From: Fomitopsis serialis
Taxonomy: Eukaryota; Basidiomycota; Agaricomycetes; Polyporales; Fomitopsidaceae
Direction: 5' to 3'
Assembly (NCBI RefSeq): GCF_022376445.1
Contig: NW_025955167.1
Location: forward strand, 1-64,000
DNA: 64,000 nt
Shown piece by piece: positions 9,160-20,262 of this stretch. Below the pieces are notes generated by a model. It searched no databases. It was not told the origin of the DNA and was given only the letters and a program-made list of their open reading frames with translations. A program made the translations under genes and the position numbers. Positions within the stretch are counted from its first letter, which is position 1. Each line of letters begins with the position of its first letter.

Positions 9160-10992
9160 ATGTCAGAGCGAGAGTCACGCTATTCTCAGCCAAAGCTGGA
9201 GCTGTATGGATTGTATCGTGCCTTACGAGCCTACCGCTTATACCTCACTGGAGTGCAAAACCTAGAGGTGGAAGTGGATGCAAAGTATATCAAAGGCATG
9301 CTCAATGAGCCAGACCTACAGCCTAATGCAACCATCAATCGATGGATACAAGGAGTATTGCTCTTTACCTTCAAGCTCATCCATGTACCTGCAGAGCGAC
9401 ACAAAGGTCCAGATGCTTTATCTAGACGTCCACTAGTAGATGGAGAGGATACTGAAGAAGAGGACGACTCATGGCTAGACGATATTGCCCTGAACATAGA
9501 GATTCAGGAGCACCATCGCCAGCTAAAGTATGAGTGCATCCCATCCTATGCTGCACTATTGAATCAGAGCCATGGCCATGTGTTCATCTCTGCCAACACC
9601 AAGGCAGACAGGCTTCTATTTCAGTATAGGAAGTTCCTCACATCCACCGAACTACCTCTCTTAGACACACAGCAAGCCAAACAACGCTTTATCCAGAGTG
9701 CAAGTCGTTTCTTCATGAGGAATGAAAAGATGTACCGACGTAATGGTACCCAGCCTCCACGTCTAGTGATCATGAAGGCTGAGAAGAGGTTGGAAATTAT
9801 GACCCAAGCTCATGAAGGACTTGGCCACCGAGGAGAGCAAGCTGTGATGCATACTGTCAAGGAAAGGTTCTACTGGCCAAGCATGTGGAATGACATTCAT
9901 CATCATGTAAGCTCATGCAAGCAATGCCAGATCCGCAGTGTTCGCAAAGTCGAGGTACCACTGGTGATTTCCACCCCTGCCACTATATTTGTTAAGGTCT
10001 ATCTAGACATCATGGAGATGCCTAGAGCGAAAGGATTCAAGTATATCATTGCTGCTCGGGATGATTTATCAAGAGCTAGTGAAGGTAAATCCTTGAAGAA
10101 TAAGAAGGCAAAATCAGTCGCAGCCTTCTTCTTTGAACAGATCTTGTGCCGGTATGGTGCTGTTGGTGAAGTGGTAACTGATAATGGCTCTGAGTTCAAA
10201 GAGGCCTTTCAGAAATTGATGAAGCGATACAAGTTGCCACAAATCAAGATATCCAGCTACAACTCTAAAGCTAATGGAGTTGTAGAACGAGGGCACTTCA
10301 TTATTCGTGAGTCAATCCTCAAGACTTGTGAAGGCAATGCAGACAAATGGCCCGACTATGTTCACCATGCGTTCTTCACTGATCGCGTGACTGTTAGTCA
10401 ATCTACTGGATTCTCTCCCTACTATCTGTTGTATGGAGTACACCCAGTCCTCCCTTTTGATCTGGCCGAAATGACTCTGTTAGTAGATGGATTCCATGCG
10501 GGGATGTCTACCAGTGATCTGTTAGCATTACGAATCAAGCAGTTGATGAAGAAGCCAGATGATGTTGCACGTGCGGCACAACTGCTGAAACATACACGCT
10601 TGCGTTCTAAGGAAGTCTTTGAGCGACGCTATCAGAGGAGACTGAACAGAAAGGTGTATGAGCCTGGTGACTTGGTCTTGGTGCGTAATAAGGCAGTCGA
10701 ACAGAGTGCCGACCGAAAGCATCACCCAAGATACCTAGGGCCTTTTAGTGTCGTCCGCCAGACAAAAGGAGGTTCATATGTTCTATCCGAACTTGATGGT
10801 GCAGTGTGGAGACAGGGAATTGCAGCATTCCGACTTCTCCCATTTGTGTCAAGAGAACAGATTGAAGAATTGAACTGGGCCGATGATGATGAAGACCTGG
10901 ATATGGATGAAGATGAAGAAATTGAGGATGATGAGGAGTATGATGAACAAGAGCATAGTGAAGAGGAGATGGAAGATGAAGATGAAGAGTAG
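9160..10992 (+). CDS. Gypsy RNase H (C-terminal part) and integrase
   Basis: A 610-codon open frame, whose coding potential begins upstream in the same frame at about 9020. It holds the RNase H tail, including YTLTGV-like strand residues and HVPAERHKGPDALSRRP. The integrase has an HHCC zinc-binding region (HEGLGH ... CKQCQ), a catalytic core with Asp in YLDIMEM, Asp in VTDNGSEF and Glu in NGVVERGH, and a C-terminal GPFSVVRQ module typical of gypsy integrases. The last ~45 residues are almost all Asp/Glu. The D,D,E triad is complete, so integrase itself may be sound. Confidence 0.9.
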   Translation: MSERESRYSQPKLELYGLYRALRAYRLYLTGVQNLEVEVDAKYIKGMLNEPDLQPNATINRWIQGVLLFTFKLIHVPAERHKGPDALSRRPLVDGEDTEEEDDSWLDDIALNIEIQEHHRQLKYECIPSYAALLNQSHGHVFISANTKADRLLFQYRKFLTSTELPLLDTQQAKQRFIQSASRFFMRNEKMYRRNGTQPPRLVIMKAEKRLEIMTQAHEGLGHRGEQAVMHTVKERFYWPSMWNDIHHHVSSCKQCQIRSVRKVEVPLVISTPATIFVKVYLDIMEMPRAKGFKYIIAARDDLSRASEGKSLKNKKAKSVAAFFFEQILCRYGAVGEVVTDNGSEFKEAFQKLMKRYKLPQIKISSYNSKANGVVERGHFIIRESILKTCEGNADKWPDYVHHAFFTDRVTVSQSTGFSPYYLLYGVHPVLPFDLAEMTLLVDGFHAGMSTSDLLALRIKQLMKKPDDVARAAQLLKHTRLRSKEVFERRYQRRLNRKVYEPGDLVLVRNKAVEQSADRKHHPRYLGPFSVVRQTKGGSYVLSELDGAVWRQGIAAFRLLPFVSREQIEELNWADDDEDLDMDEDEEIEDDEEYDEQEHSEEEMEDEDEE

Positions 10993-11026
10993 GACTTTTT
11001 CTTTTTTTATGGCCAGGAATGCAGAG

Positions 11027-12061
11027 TGCAACTGGGGACAGTTGCATTTTCTTTGTGCCGTCCAGATGTCCTGAGCCAATATTGTTTGGCTCAAGGAACA
11101 TGGTATATACCTCAATTTCCTTTCTATTGATATGACCTGTTACCAGACTACTCATTCACAGCACAGCCCCCTGCAGTGCATAGCCATGGTCATGTGAGAC
11201 TAGTCTAGAAGGTCACGTGGGCTTTGAGATTGCAGTGGGACTGGTTGCATAGTCATGAGTACAGCATGAGCATAGCCACGCACAGCCTACGCACAGCCCC
11301 CGGACTGGCTAGGGCCTGCTGGGCAATCCACATGTTGTCTCAGAGTACAGCCTCCAGATGTATTTCAAATAGGATACAAGGCAGTGCTAGATACTGACTT
11401 GTGATTGGCTGACCCATGTCATATGGCAGTACAAGCTGTACCACATGAGTCGCTTTGAAGTACATAGCTGTGTTCATGACTAAGGATGAGTAAGGACTGA
11501 CTAAGTAGTGTAATCTGTATGAGTAAAGCTGTTCCCCACATGTATATAAGGCCCCCAGTTTTCCATGGATGAGGCAGTCAAGTTCTCCCAGATTCTCAGT
11601 GTAGATCTTGTGAGCTGCTGCTCTGCAAGTTAGTAACATAAGCTAACAAGCGGCATCCTAGTGTGCAATATACTACAGTTCAGCTTAACAAGTCTATTGT
11701 GTGACTTCAAGCCCCTGTTAGTGCCTCTAGTGATTCTTGATCGGTAAGCTGTTTACCATAATCAGCAACTCTTGTAGTCACGTCTCAGTCACGCACGTCA
11801 CTCGTATCCACGTATTCCAGTCCAGTGGGTAGGCTAGTGGTTAGTCTATTCATTCAGCACGTCACGTCACTTCAACGAGATCAGCCAAGTTATAGTGTGT
11901 AAAGGCAATTCAATTGCTGTGGTAAGTAAAACAACTGTACTTGCTAACAAACTTTACAGTACTACCAACACTCAACCAACCCCCTCTACAACGAACAACT
12001 GTGATAGCCCGGTATTGCTCATACCCGGTGAACCGCAGCAGAAACACATTCTGACCTGACA
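11027..12061 (+). repeat. 3' LTR of the gypsy element
   Basis: From 11310 it matches window positions 1-752. The likely start is TG at 11027 (TGCAACTGGGGACAGTTGCA), just after a purine-leaning tract at 11011-11026, giving an LTR of about 1035 bp that ends in CA at 12061. The exact start is inferred. A TATA-like box is at 11543-11549. Confidence 0.8.
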
Positions 12062-12124
12062 CCGACAGTCCCGTTCAACTCCGGTCACTTGACGCGAGGT
12101 TTAATAGTAGTGATTCTCCTTCCC

Positions 12125-14577
12125 ATGCCCTATCCCTCGTGCTGCAGGGTCTCTCGTGCTTCTGTCCTCATGCCTCCCCCTCACTCTCCTACCTTCCAGC
12201 CCCTAGGCAGCTTCAGGGACCTCACTATCGACGACTGGTCCAACTTGGGGGACAGTCGCCACCTCTCCGACAAGTACTCGTCTGGCGTGTCACCGACGAA
12301 CTTGAATCATACCTGGAACTTCAGCGACTTAGGTAAGTGTGATTCTACTTATCTTCTCGTTGTACTAACTCATGACCTCCTCTAGCACCGCCGTCCTCTC
12401 CCCCCACCAGTGTCGACGACGAGGACTACATGGAGGCTGTGCGGCGCTGGCCTTTTGCCAGACGAATATTCGGCAACCTCTTGGAAGACAGGGACTTCCC
12501 GGCGTTGCCCGACGTTTTAATAGAGGTACTTGCGTACGGTGACACCAACCGTACCTAGCTGACGATTTTCAGACTCCCAATTTCCAGCCGGAAGATTGGG
12601 ATCTTCTTCGCTCAAAATTGCGAGACAAACCTGAGATTCTGCGTCATTTTTGGTGAGTTACATGTACGCTATCGTGTATGTCATTCTCACTACAATCCTG
12701 ATACTCTAGGTTCCGTTACGACCGTAAGATGGCGACCGTTGTGGCCGGTTCTGCAAGCGGTCTGCATCAAGACGTCGTGCTGGGATGCGCCAGCACCGTA
12801 GTCGAGGACATCATCAAGCCGGTGGTTGATCAGGTGCGCGTACCTGGGACGTTGGTGACGCAGAACGGCGCAAGGCTGCTAGTTAGGGAGGACCACATAG
12901 AGGTCCCTGACTGCATGGTAGGACTCTTCAACCAGGCGAAAAAGAACAAGCTCTGCATCAACCTGAACAGTGACTGCGTACTCATTGAGTCGGCGAGAAC
13001 ACAAAGCGCACCGCATGTGCTTGCAAAGGTGAGCTTCATCTCCACCGGTAACCCTACCGTCTAACCAGCCTGCAGGTCACAGACAACATGACGGCGTCCG
13101 ATACCTCGGAAAGCGTGGCGGGACACACCTACGTGCGTCAGATGGCATCGGTGGCGGGATCGGAAGGTGAAGAGACGGAGGACGGGATGCAGACACAGAC
13201 GGACGATGAAGACGGGACGCAGATGCAGACGGATGACGATGACGGGACACAGACTCAGACGGAGGACGGGGACGACGACGGGACACAGACGCCGGCAGGC
13301 CCTGAGACGGAGCACGCAGGCGAGGAACCGTCCTCTCCTCTCACTCCTCTACCGGACGCGTCCTCGCCCCTATCGCCCCTCTCCGATGCATCCTTTCCAT
13401 CTCCCCCTCCCCTGCCACCCCCGTGGCGCCTCTCCCCCCCAGTGAGGCCAGAAGATCTCGTCCGTTGTCTTCGTGGTCGTCTCCACGCAGGAGAAGGCCG
13501 TCAAGAAAGCTCCCCCCGGTGTGGACATCAACAAACAAGACTGGGTCGAATTACCCTGCCTGGACGACGACTGCATCACGGGAGGCATCGCTTACGGAGG
13601 TAGGATATACGTAGGGGAAATACGTGCGTACATGTGGGTTTTACAGGGCGCAGAGGACCACGCGTACCTCGCGAAGCACTGGAAGGACGACCTGGAGGAG
13701 TGGGTTAGAAGCGGGAAGGCCCTAGTAAGTGCTCATAGTCCCTTCTCAGACGAAAAGTGCTTACTTGCACCAGCTTCTTCGCAGGAGGTACGCCACTGAT
13801 GAGCAGAAGCAGGCGCTCAGGCAGTGGGAAGCGAGATGGCGAGAGTGTATGCTGTCTGTACGACACAAGGTCCTCCACAACCTCATCATCGCAAAGTCAA
13901 GCCAATGCACCCCCGTGGAACTCGTGGTGTTCGAGGAGAAGATCGACAAGCTACCTGACCTCAGCCTGCCGCCCATCAAGAGCCCGGTGGGAGTAGTTAG
14001 GGCCCTGGTCGGCTCCGGGAGCTGGCGATTGGCGGAGGAACGGTACGCCAAGGCCACGAACGCGACTACCCAGTACTCGTTCGACGGAATTGTCGGAAGC
14101 CGGAAAGAGGCGTTCAAGGCAGGGGCGTCTCTCAAGAGGGCCCTTGACGAGGGTGACATTGGACGGGCTAGAAGGGCTCTCAAACGGCGTCACCTCGACA
14201 CCGCGCTCGTCGACAAGAAAAGTTCTTTGACGGACTCCGACTACCTGGGCTCTGCTGACGGCTCGAGCGACCCGATACCGAGTGACCCCCTCCGTGATCC
14301 GTCGTTCAATCCCGACGTGGACGACGGCCATTACTCTCAAGACAGCAACTACGGCGAGTCGTCTCAGGGGTCGCAGCAGGGGTCGTCGCAGCAGGGGTCG
14401 TCGCGGGGTAACGACTCGTCGCAGGATGACGACGAATCGTCGCAGGATGCCGACGACTCATCCCAGGATGCCGATGAATCGTCGCAGGATGAGAATGACG
14501 CGGAATCATCGTCGCAGGGTGAATCGAACTCCTCACAGCTTGACGCTGACTCACAGGCCAGCACTGGTTCTGAATGA
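12125..14577 (+). CDS. Unrecognised multi-exon protein with SQ-rich acidic tail
   Basis: Spliced gene beginning about 60 nt after the gypsy LTR. In-frame ATGs at 12125 and 12170 are both possible starts. Well-supported introns: 12333-12385 (branch CTAAC), one after ATAGAG near 12524-12571, one near 12652-12709, one near 13028-13075, and one ending at 13773. An intron near 13435-13490 is likely, and 13600-13646 is uncertain because removal would break the frame. The N-terminal half contains WDLLRSKLRD and a long helical region. A Gln/Thr/Asp-rich block follows (TQTD repeats, ~13190-13300). The last ~80 residues are dense in SSQD/SSQG repeats. No domain recognised. Weak resemblance to gene X at 34353, which also precedes a TET/JBP gene, is possible. 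The retrotransposon insertion may have displaced its promoter. Confidence 0.65.
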
Positions 14578-14635
14578 GCGTACTACTCGCCGCTGAAGAA
14601 CATAGATCCTGGCAGTTGGCTCATCCTCGCGTTGT

Positions 14636-14840
14636 CGTCCCGTTTGCTCATTGTATTCGCTGTGTTCGCTGCTCGCTGCTCGTTGTGTTCGCCGCTCATC
14701 ATATTCGCTGCCCGTCGTACGTCGTATTCGCTGCCCGTCATATTCGCTTATTCGCTGCCCGTTGTGTTCGCTGCTCGTTGCTGCGCGTCGTATTCGCTGC
14801 GCAATCGTATTCGCTGTGCATTGCTGCTCGTCGCATCGGT
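14636..14840. repeat. Degenerate TTCGCTG-type simple repeat
   Basis: About 200 bases dominated by variants of TATTCGCTGCYCGT, directly downstream of the preceding gene. It is non-coding on the evidence seen and is probably a decayed tandem repeat in the 3' region. The rest of 14841-15089 shows nothing I can identify. Confidence 0.6.
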
Positions 14841-15089
14841 GTAATTGTAATTTTAGCTACTCTCTCATCTCTACTCTCGCCCCTTCAGCCCCGTCCTTCG
14901 CACATTCATAATATATGGAGATTCTTGAGACTACATGCCATCCTGCACTGTCTGAGCCCAGGGGGCACTTGCACGCCAAGGTGCTAATTCGCTGGCCCGC
15001 CTAAATTAGGACAGCCGTCGTCCGGTGGCTTACCTCGGCAGACCGCAGTGGATGTAGTTGACGCCTTAACGTTCCTCTGTCCGTCCGTT

Positions 15090-17066
15090 ATGCAGCTCAC
15101 TCCGGAAGAACAAAGGGATCTAGAGGAGTTGTTGTCACGCACCCCTAGTCTCAACGAGAATCTCACGTCTCTGCTACGAAGACTTCAAGACCAGCAACCC
15201 ACTGCACAGCTTGCTGAACACCTGACTGACTGTCAGGAAAGACGGTCAAGTCTTGACAGGCTGGCTGACGTTGCGCGTGAGTTTAATGCCAGTTCTACCG
15301 TTCTCGCTGAACAATCAATTTTTACAGTGAGTCAGGAGAACACGTCACAGTACCTTGACGACGCAGAGCTTGCTCAGGCCCAGACTCACTGCCAAAATCT
15401 GGACGAGTCGGAAGGTACGTACTACCCTTATTGCTTGCTAGACAGAGTCCAATGATTACTGTAGGGGATCAAGTTCTTTCTAATGGGACCGTTTGTGGCC
15501 CCCAGCGGCAAACAAGATCCTCTCGTCGTGCCCGCGAGGAAGCTCACCCGTACGCCCCTCAGCTGGAGGCAAATACTGTCGTAGCAAACCGGCTTGAAAA
15601 GCCTGATGGTCACGAACGTGCTCGAAGACTGCTACGTCAGCGACCGCAGCATCGCCTCCCACCTTGCCCCCGAGGTGGTATCCAGTTCGTCCCGATCAAT
15701 TCTGCGATGGATGCCAATAACTCTGCGACGGAGTCCGAGGAAGCGCAGACACGGCAGTGGGAAAACACCTCTGAACCGGCTCTTACCACAGGGGCCGCTG
15801 TGCATAAGTACACATCCCTCCTCACGTCAGATCTCAGCCACAGGAGGCTCCTTGACGTGTGCAGAGCAGTACAGGCAAGTGTGACGGAGCTGCAGGGGGC
15901 GCCGGTTCGCCAGGACGAATCACTGCGCTCTCTGGTAGCCAGATGCGCCTGCAGCCTGAAGCTGGATGCTGCCGCCAGCTTCTGGCTGATGATCAGTCAC
16001 ATAAGGCTCGCCTTTAGAGTGGCAAGGTACGTAGCTTTTCCTTTGAATATCTCCTAGTGTTGAATGGCTGGCATGACTAGGATACTTGAGTTAGATAACG
16101 GGAAATCTGACGAAGGCAAACTCACCGTGGCGGGAATTTGGCGGAGAGAATTTGAAGGTGTCGAGGGTGCCCCAGAGAAGAGGACGTTTCAGGACTGGAA
16201 CACTACCGGCGTGAAGTTCGCGCGACTCGCCGGAGGAGGTACGTCTAGCATGCATGTTCCCAAAATATATATTGATCTCAAAATTCACGTCCAGGCTCTA
16301 TCTATCTTCTGGTGCTAGTAGCAGCCCAGAATCTCCGAGTACCTCTGGCTACCGCCAACGCACACATCGCACAAGACTTCGGTAATCTCCTGAGGTGGCC
16401 TGACGGTAGGCTGATTTTCTTATTGACATCTGACTGTTCTAAGCCGACTCAGATTCAAGAACCGGACGGCTCGTCAAAGATGTCATAATCCCCGCAGTAG
16501 CTCGTCTGCGAGAACTGTGCCCGATTCGTCTTGACTGTATCCTGCCGGCAGCTCCCCAACCTGGAGTGTCAAGATCGCATTTTCCGCCTGATCTGTGCGG
16601 CCATCTTGACGCATCTGATTGCGTATTTGAATCCTGGAAATTGAAGTGAGCGTCAAGTTCAATATTGCCCCCACGTTATGGCACACTAATCGTTTATAGC
16701 TCCTTTTCTCTGGTGCCACGAAACAGAGACGTCTGGAGATCGTGCTACGATGAGTGCGACACCAGCAACGCATTCACAAATGCCTTGATAGACGAACTAG
16801 GGCCGTTATCACCGCTGACACCGATTGACTCTCCCGTCCCTCCAGACATCAGGAAAAACACTGTGGTCACCAAACAGATTGACCGAATTCCAAACACACC
16901 TGAACCAAGCTCAACATGTCTGAGAGGTGTTTCAGGGAACTATACGCCATTCAGACAGATTAATGGTACACCTTTCTTTGTGAAATGCCTCTTAAACGAA
17001 GTTATGTCACGTAAACTAGTTTCTAGGCGCGTCGGGTATACTGTGAAGTCTCTCTGTTCACATTAA
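15090..17066 (+). pseudogene. TET-1: N-terminal half of a TET/JBP-like oxygenase gene, catalytic half missing
   Basis: ATG at 15090. Introns: 15415-15464, 16027-16080, one from about 16240 to 16293, one from about 16407 to 16453, and 16646-16699. The spliced product aligns along its length with the first half of TET-2 (37679-40573). Shared segments include RTFQDWNTTGVKFARLAGG versus RTFTHWNEIGSKFAAIACGG, and VIIPAVARLRE versus TIIPAIDVLRK. Introns fall at the same points and phases. Reading stops at 17066. No HxD, distal His or Arg of the 2-oxoglutarate oxygenase core is found before the minus-strand gene that begins at 17214. It therefore looks truncated, though a short expressed protein is possible. 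Confidence 0.7.
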
Positions 17067-17213
17067 GTTCCACTTTGGTAGGCTGCAAACATACCATTCT
17101 CGAGCCATCAGACGATACCACGCACGCTGAGACAACATGCGATACATTGTACAGTTACAGACCATTCACGGTGCAAACAACTACTAGTAGTACAGTCCCA
17201 GGAATGTAATCAA

Positions 17214-18382
17214 TCAGTTCCACAGCTCTCCGTCCTCGTCGCCGTCATCCGATGCACCTTCATCTGATGACACTGTCGCCGCGCCTACATCTTCACCCCA
17301 GTAGGCTCCAGGGCCTGTGTTGTCAAAACCTTCTGGTGCTACCGTAACTCGACATCCTGCTTCCCCGATGTCTGGCCGCACTGCAATCAAACCTCGAACG
17401 GGCTCCCTCACCGTGTGCCACCTCGCCTGCACGTATTCGCGACGACGTGGAAGGCCTACTGGCCAGATCCACTTGAGGTTGATGAATTTGTGCCTCATGG
17501 AGCACATAGGGAGTATCGGCTGACTTCCCTCCGCGTAGTTGCACACAAATGTCGTCATCTTGACGTATGACGCTTTGAGCACGGGTACGTTGGTGAGGGG
17601 AAGGGAGAGGCGGATGGGGAATGTAGGCTCCATCCAAGATGGAACGAACGTTTCGAGGGACGGGTCGTACTTATCAAAGCCCATGTCGTGGCCTTCGATT
17701 TCGCCAGTGAACTCCCAGTTCAACAGCGGCAGGAGTTGGCGGAGGAGTGGCTGCTCGGATACTCCAGGGATAACGACGTTTTTCCCGTCCTCGTCAAGCT
17801 CCCCTATCAGAGGGACGGAAACGGGTTGGTATGCCACCTGTCCATCGCCCAGATGCGTTTGTCAGTACTGCTTCTAGGTCCCAAGAGGTTTCAAACTTAC
17901 GGAAACGTAAACCCACACTTCAACCAGTACCTTTCGCCCCTGCCAGTGTAGCGCAATTTCCGGCGGCCCCAGATGGGTCAAGTGAATGGGCCGTGCCATG
18001 CTCGAATACAGAGCCGGCTCAGATCCCATAAAGACCCACCCGCCGTATTCCACCTTCTTCTCCCGGGCAAGCTTGGCCATAGCGTACCTCGCGTAGATGT
18101 CGGGTTGCACACGACTCAGCTTCATGGGACAGTGTGCGTACATCAAACACTGGACAAAAACAACATTAGACAAAAGCACAAGGAGCATGATACGGCACTC
18201 ACATAATCGAACAGGTACCCAAACGTTTTTCTCTCCAAACAGACCACAGTGACGTGGTTAATAGTCGAGCATATATGGCACCGCCTCGATTTCATGCATA
18301 CGTCCTCGAACTTAGGTAGGCCGCCTTGGTATAGACAGCTGATGATGCGAGGGTCGAAGCGAATAGCAGGGAAGGGGAACAT
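17214..18382 (-). CDS. Tandem family copy A, intact three-exon protein (350 aa), unrecognised
   Basis: Exons 18382-18203, 18149-17901 and 17837-17214 give 60+83+207 residues, all phase 0. Exon 1 contains HVTVVCLER and ends LFDY. Exon 2 contains CPMKLSRVQ and GGWVFMG. Exon 3 opens near SVPLIGEL and contains FPIRLSLPL, PMCSMRHKF and WPVGLPRRREY, then an acidic tail ending ELWN. The same landmarks recur in copies B-E. No domain recognised, and no signal peptide or membrane segment is obvious. Reading frame and splice sites are clean, so this copy is probably functional. An inverted repeat (GAGCGCTT...AAGCGCTC, 18433-18476) lies about 50 nt upstream. Confidence 0.78.
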
Positions 18383-18432
18383 GGTGCTGGAAGAGTGGTG
18401 GCCAGTGTTGGGACAGCAGAGAGACGTCTGAG

Positions 18433-18476
18433 AGCGCTTTGAAGACGTTTGAACCAGTTCCCACACTAAGCGCTCA
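18433..18476. promoter_or_regulatory. Inverted-repeat block upstream of copy A
   Basis: GAGCGCTT (18433-18440) pairs with AAGCGCTC (18469-18476) across a 28-nt loop containing GACGTTTGAA. It lies ~50 nt before the start codon. Related blocks lie before copy B (19945-20008) and copy D (22957-23021), so it may be a shared promoter element or a relic MITE. Confidence 0.45.
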
Positions 18477-18651
18477 CGTCGCGATGCGTTCTGTGGCCCT
18501 CGGTGCAGAGCCTTCCTCAGTGACTCGGAAGCGTTTCACCGAGCATAAATAGAGTAGATAGAAGATACTTTATTAACCGTACAGCTCAGAAAAACACGTA
18601 GCAACTAATGAACCAGAAAAAGTCCCATTACAGTGGCAACCAACCAACGTT

Positions 18652-19856
18652 TCAGTATCCATCAGAATCGAGCTCCCAGAGCGGTTCATCCTCAGGCTCA
18701 GAATCAGCCTCGTCCTCGTCCTCTATCCCTGACCCTGAGTGGGAGTCAAACTCGCTGTTCTTGCCCCCGTTGTCTCCGCGCTTCTGTATGAGCTGTTCTC
18801 CCCACCTCACCACGCAGCCCTCCTCTCCAGGTCGAGGCCGAGTTGCCATCCTGGGAGACTGGGGCGGCGGTGGAACAACACTCCAGGCCGCTTCCACATA
18901 CTGGCGGGGATTTTTAAGGCCCTCCGGCCAGATGATGTCGAGCCCCATGAAAGCGTACTTCATGGAGCACATGGGAGCCGTCCGTTCCTTTCCAGTCGTG
19001 TAGTCGTGCACATTGATTGTTTTCTGAATTTCCGACTCCTTGAAAACGGGGATGCTGTCGAGGGGAAGAAGCTTGCGGATGGGATGCTCGTCCGGGTCAT
19101 TCATGTAGGCAGGGATAAACGTCTGCAACGCTGGGCTGTAGAGGTCGAACGTCGCCCAGGGCTTGTGGGGCGACCCCTTGAAGCGGTTTAGCCCAGGGAT
19201 AGCCTGGATCAGGAGCGGCTGGGTTGAGGGACCGGGTATGTCAATGACCATCCCGGTGGAGTCTATCTCCCCTATGAGGGGGATGGAAATGGGGGTTCTC
19301 CCGTTCTGTACGTTAACGCAACGATGTCTGTTAGTACTGGACAAACATGGCAAGACTCTCTACGCACTGCGACATAAAACAGTGCTTCTACCGACGCCAG
19401 CCGCCCCTCCCCCTCTCGCTCGCTCGCACACGCCTGGTGCAAAAGAGGACACAACTCCGGACGCACGTAAAAGTCCGGAATTGCACCCATGTAGACCCAT
19501 CCGCCAAACCTGGCGGGAGGATCACGCAGCTTGAGGGTGAGTTCCATCATTCTCTCAACCTTATCTGGCTCGATTTGCACAGGGCTAAAACGCATGGGGC
19601 AGCCAGAGTCGTCGCCCAGAAGACACTAAAGGGTGATCCATGAGACAACGCCTAGCCAGGCACGTTGTGGAGAACAACTCACGTATTCGTACAATTCCCC
19701 AAAATGCAACCGCTCCATGCAGATCACCGTGACGTGGTCTATGTTGGGGGAGCGGCTGCATGGTGATGACGAGCCGCAGTAGTACTCGAATCCGAACTCC
19801 ATAACCTCGCTGATAGTCTTGATGACGCGTTCGTCGACATTGCGGGGTGTAGGCAT
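18652..19856 (-). CDS. Tandem family copy B, intact three-exon protein (361 aa), unrecognised
   Basis: Exons 19856-19683, 19625-19368 and 19305-18652 give 58+86+217 residues, phase 0 throughout. Exon 1 starts MPTPRNVDER and carries HVTVICMER. Exon 2 carries CPMRFSPVQ and GGWVYMG. Exon 3 carries SIPLIGEID, PMCSMKYAFMG and WPEGLKNPRQY, then a Ser/Glu-rich tail ending WELDSDGY, shared with copy D. Open and spliceable as read. Function unknown. Confidence 0.78.
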
Positions 19857-19944
19857 AGTGGAACGGAATAGGTAGAGAGCGGGTGGGATTTGTTGGAGAT
19901 CGTCAAGCAGTTTCAGACGAATGGGATGTGTTTGAGAGACTAAG

Positions 19945-20008
19945 AGCGCCTTCAACACGTCTGAAGCGCGAAAAATCTGTTTGAAGCAGATTCTCACACT
20001 TAGGCGCT
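19945..20008. promoter_or_regulatory. Inverted-repeat block upstream of copy B
   Basis: AGCGCCT (19945-19951) pairs with AGGCGCT (20002-20008). The inner sequence has TTCAACACGTCTGAA and TTTGAAGCAGA, close to the block before copy D, and it lies ~90 nt before the start codon. Confidence 0.45.
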
Positions 20009-20262
20009 GAAGCCACACACGCCGTGCTCAACCAGTTCTGTGCCCAGAAGAGACTGCACATCAGTTCAGTGCTTCGGTGCGACTGTAACCTTCCTAAAGG
20101 GCAGTCTTCTTATGGATAAACCATCCATCCGATCCGAAAAAAACTCTAGTAGCTCAATGGATTACAAGCAATGGAATAGTAGACGTTACAAAAGTACACA
20201 CTTTCAGCCCCAGAACATCTCCTCACGTTCTGCCGTTCCTGCAACTTTGTCCCAGTCCGACT

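Larger units (their letters stand above)
1..12061 (+). mobile_element. Ty3/gypsy LTR retrotransposon, 5' end cut by the window edge
   Basis: The stretch 1-752 is repeated at 11310-12061 (offset 11309) with no difference that I could find by eye. Between the repeats lie a candidate primer-binding site, a gag-protease ORF, a reverse transcriptase region, and an RNase H-integrase ORF, in the gypsy order gag-PR-RT-RH-IN. The LTR probably begins about 283 nt before the window, because the likely 3' LTR start is near 11027. The apparently identical LTRs imply a recent insertion. The RT region nevertheless carries several frameshifts, so this copy as read could not make its own polymerase. Target-site duplication cannot be checked because the left end is missing. 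Confidence 0.93.

Noticed and set aside
13600..13646. Intron in the 12125-14577 gene
   Set aside because: Splice signals are present but its 47-nt length would put the following conserved-looking exon out of frame, while reading through keeps the frame. Left as uncertain.
14636..14840. CRISPR-like or satellite array
   Set aside because: Units are degenerate, without constant spacers, in a eukaryotic 3' region. It is simple-sequence decay.
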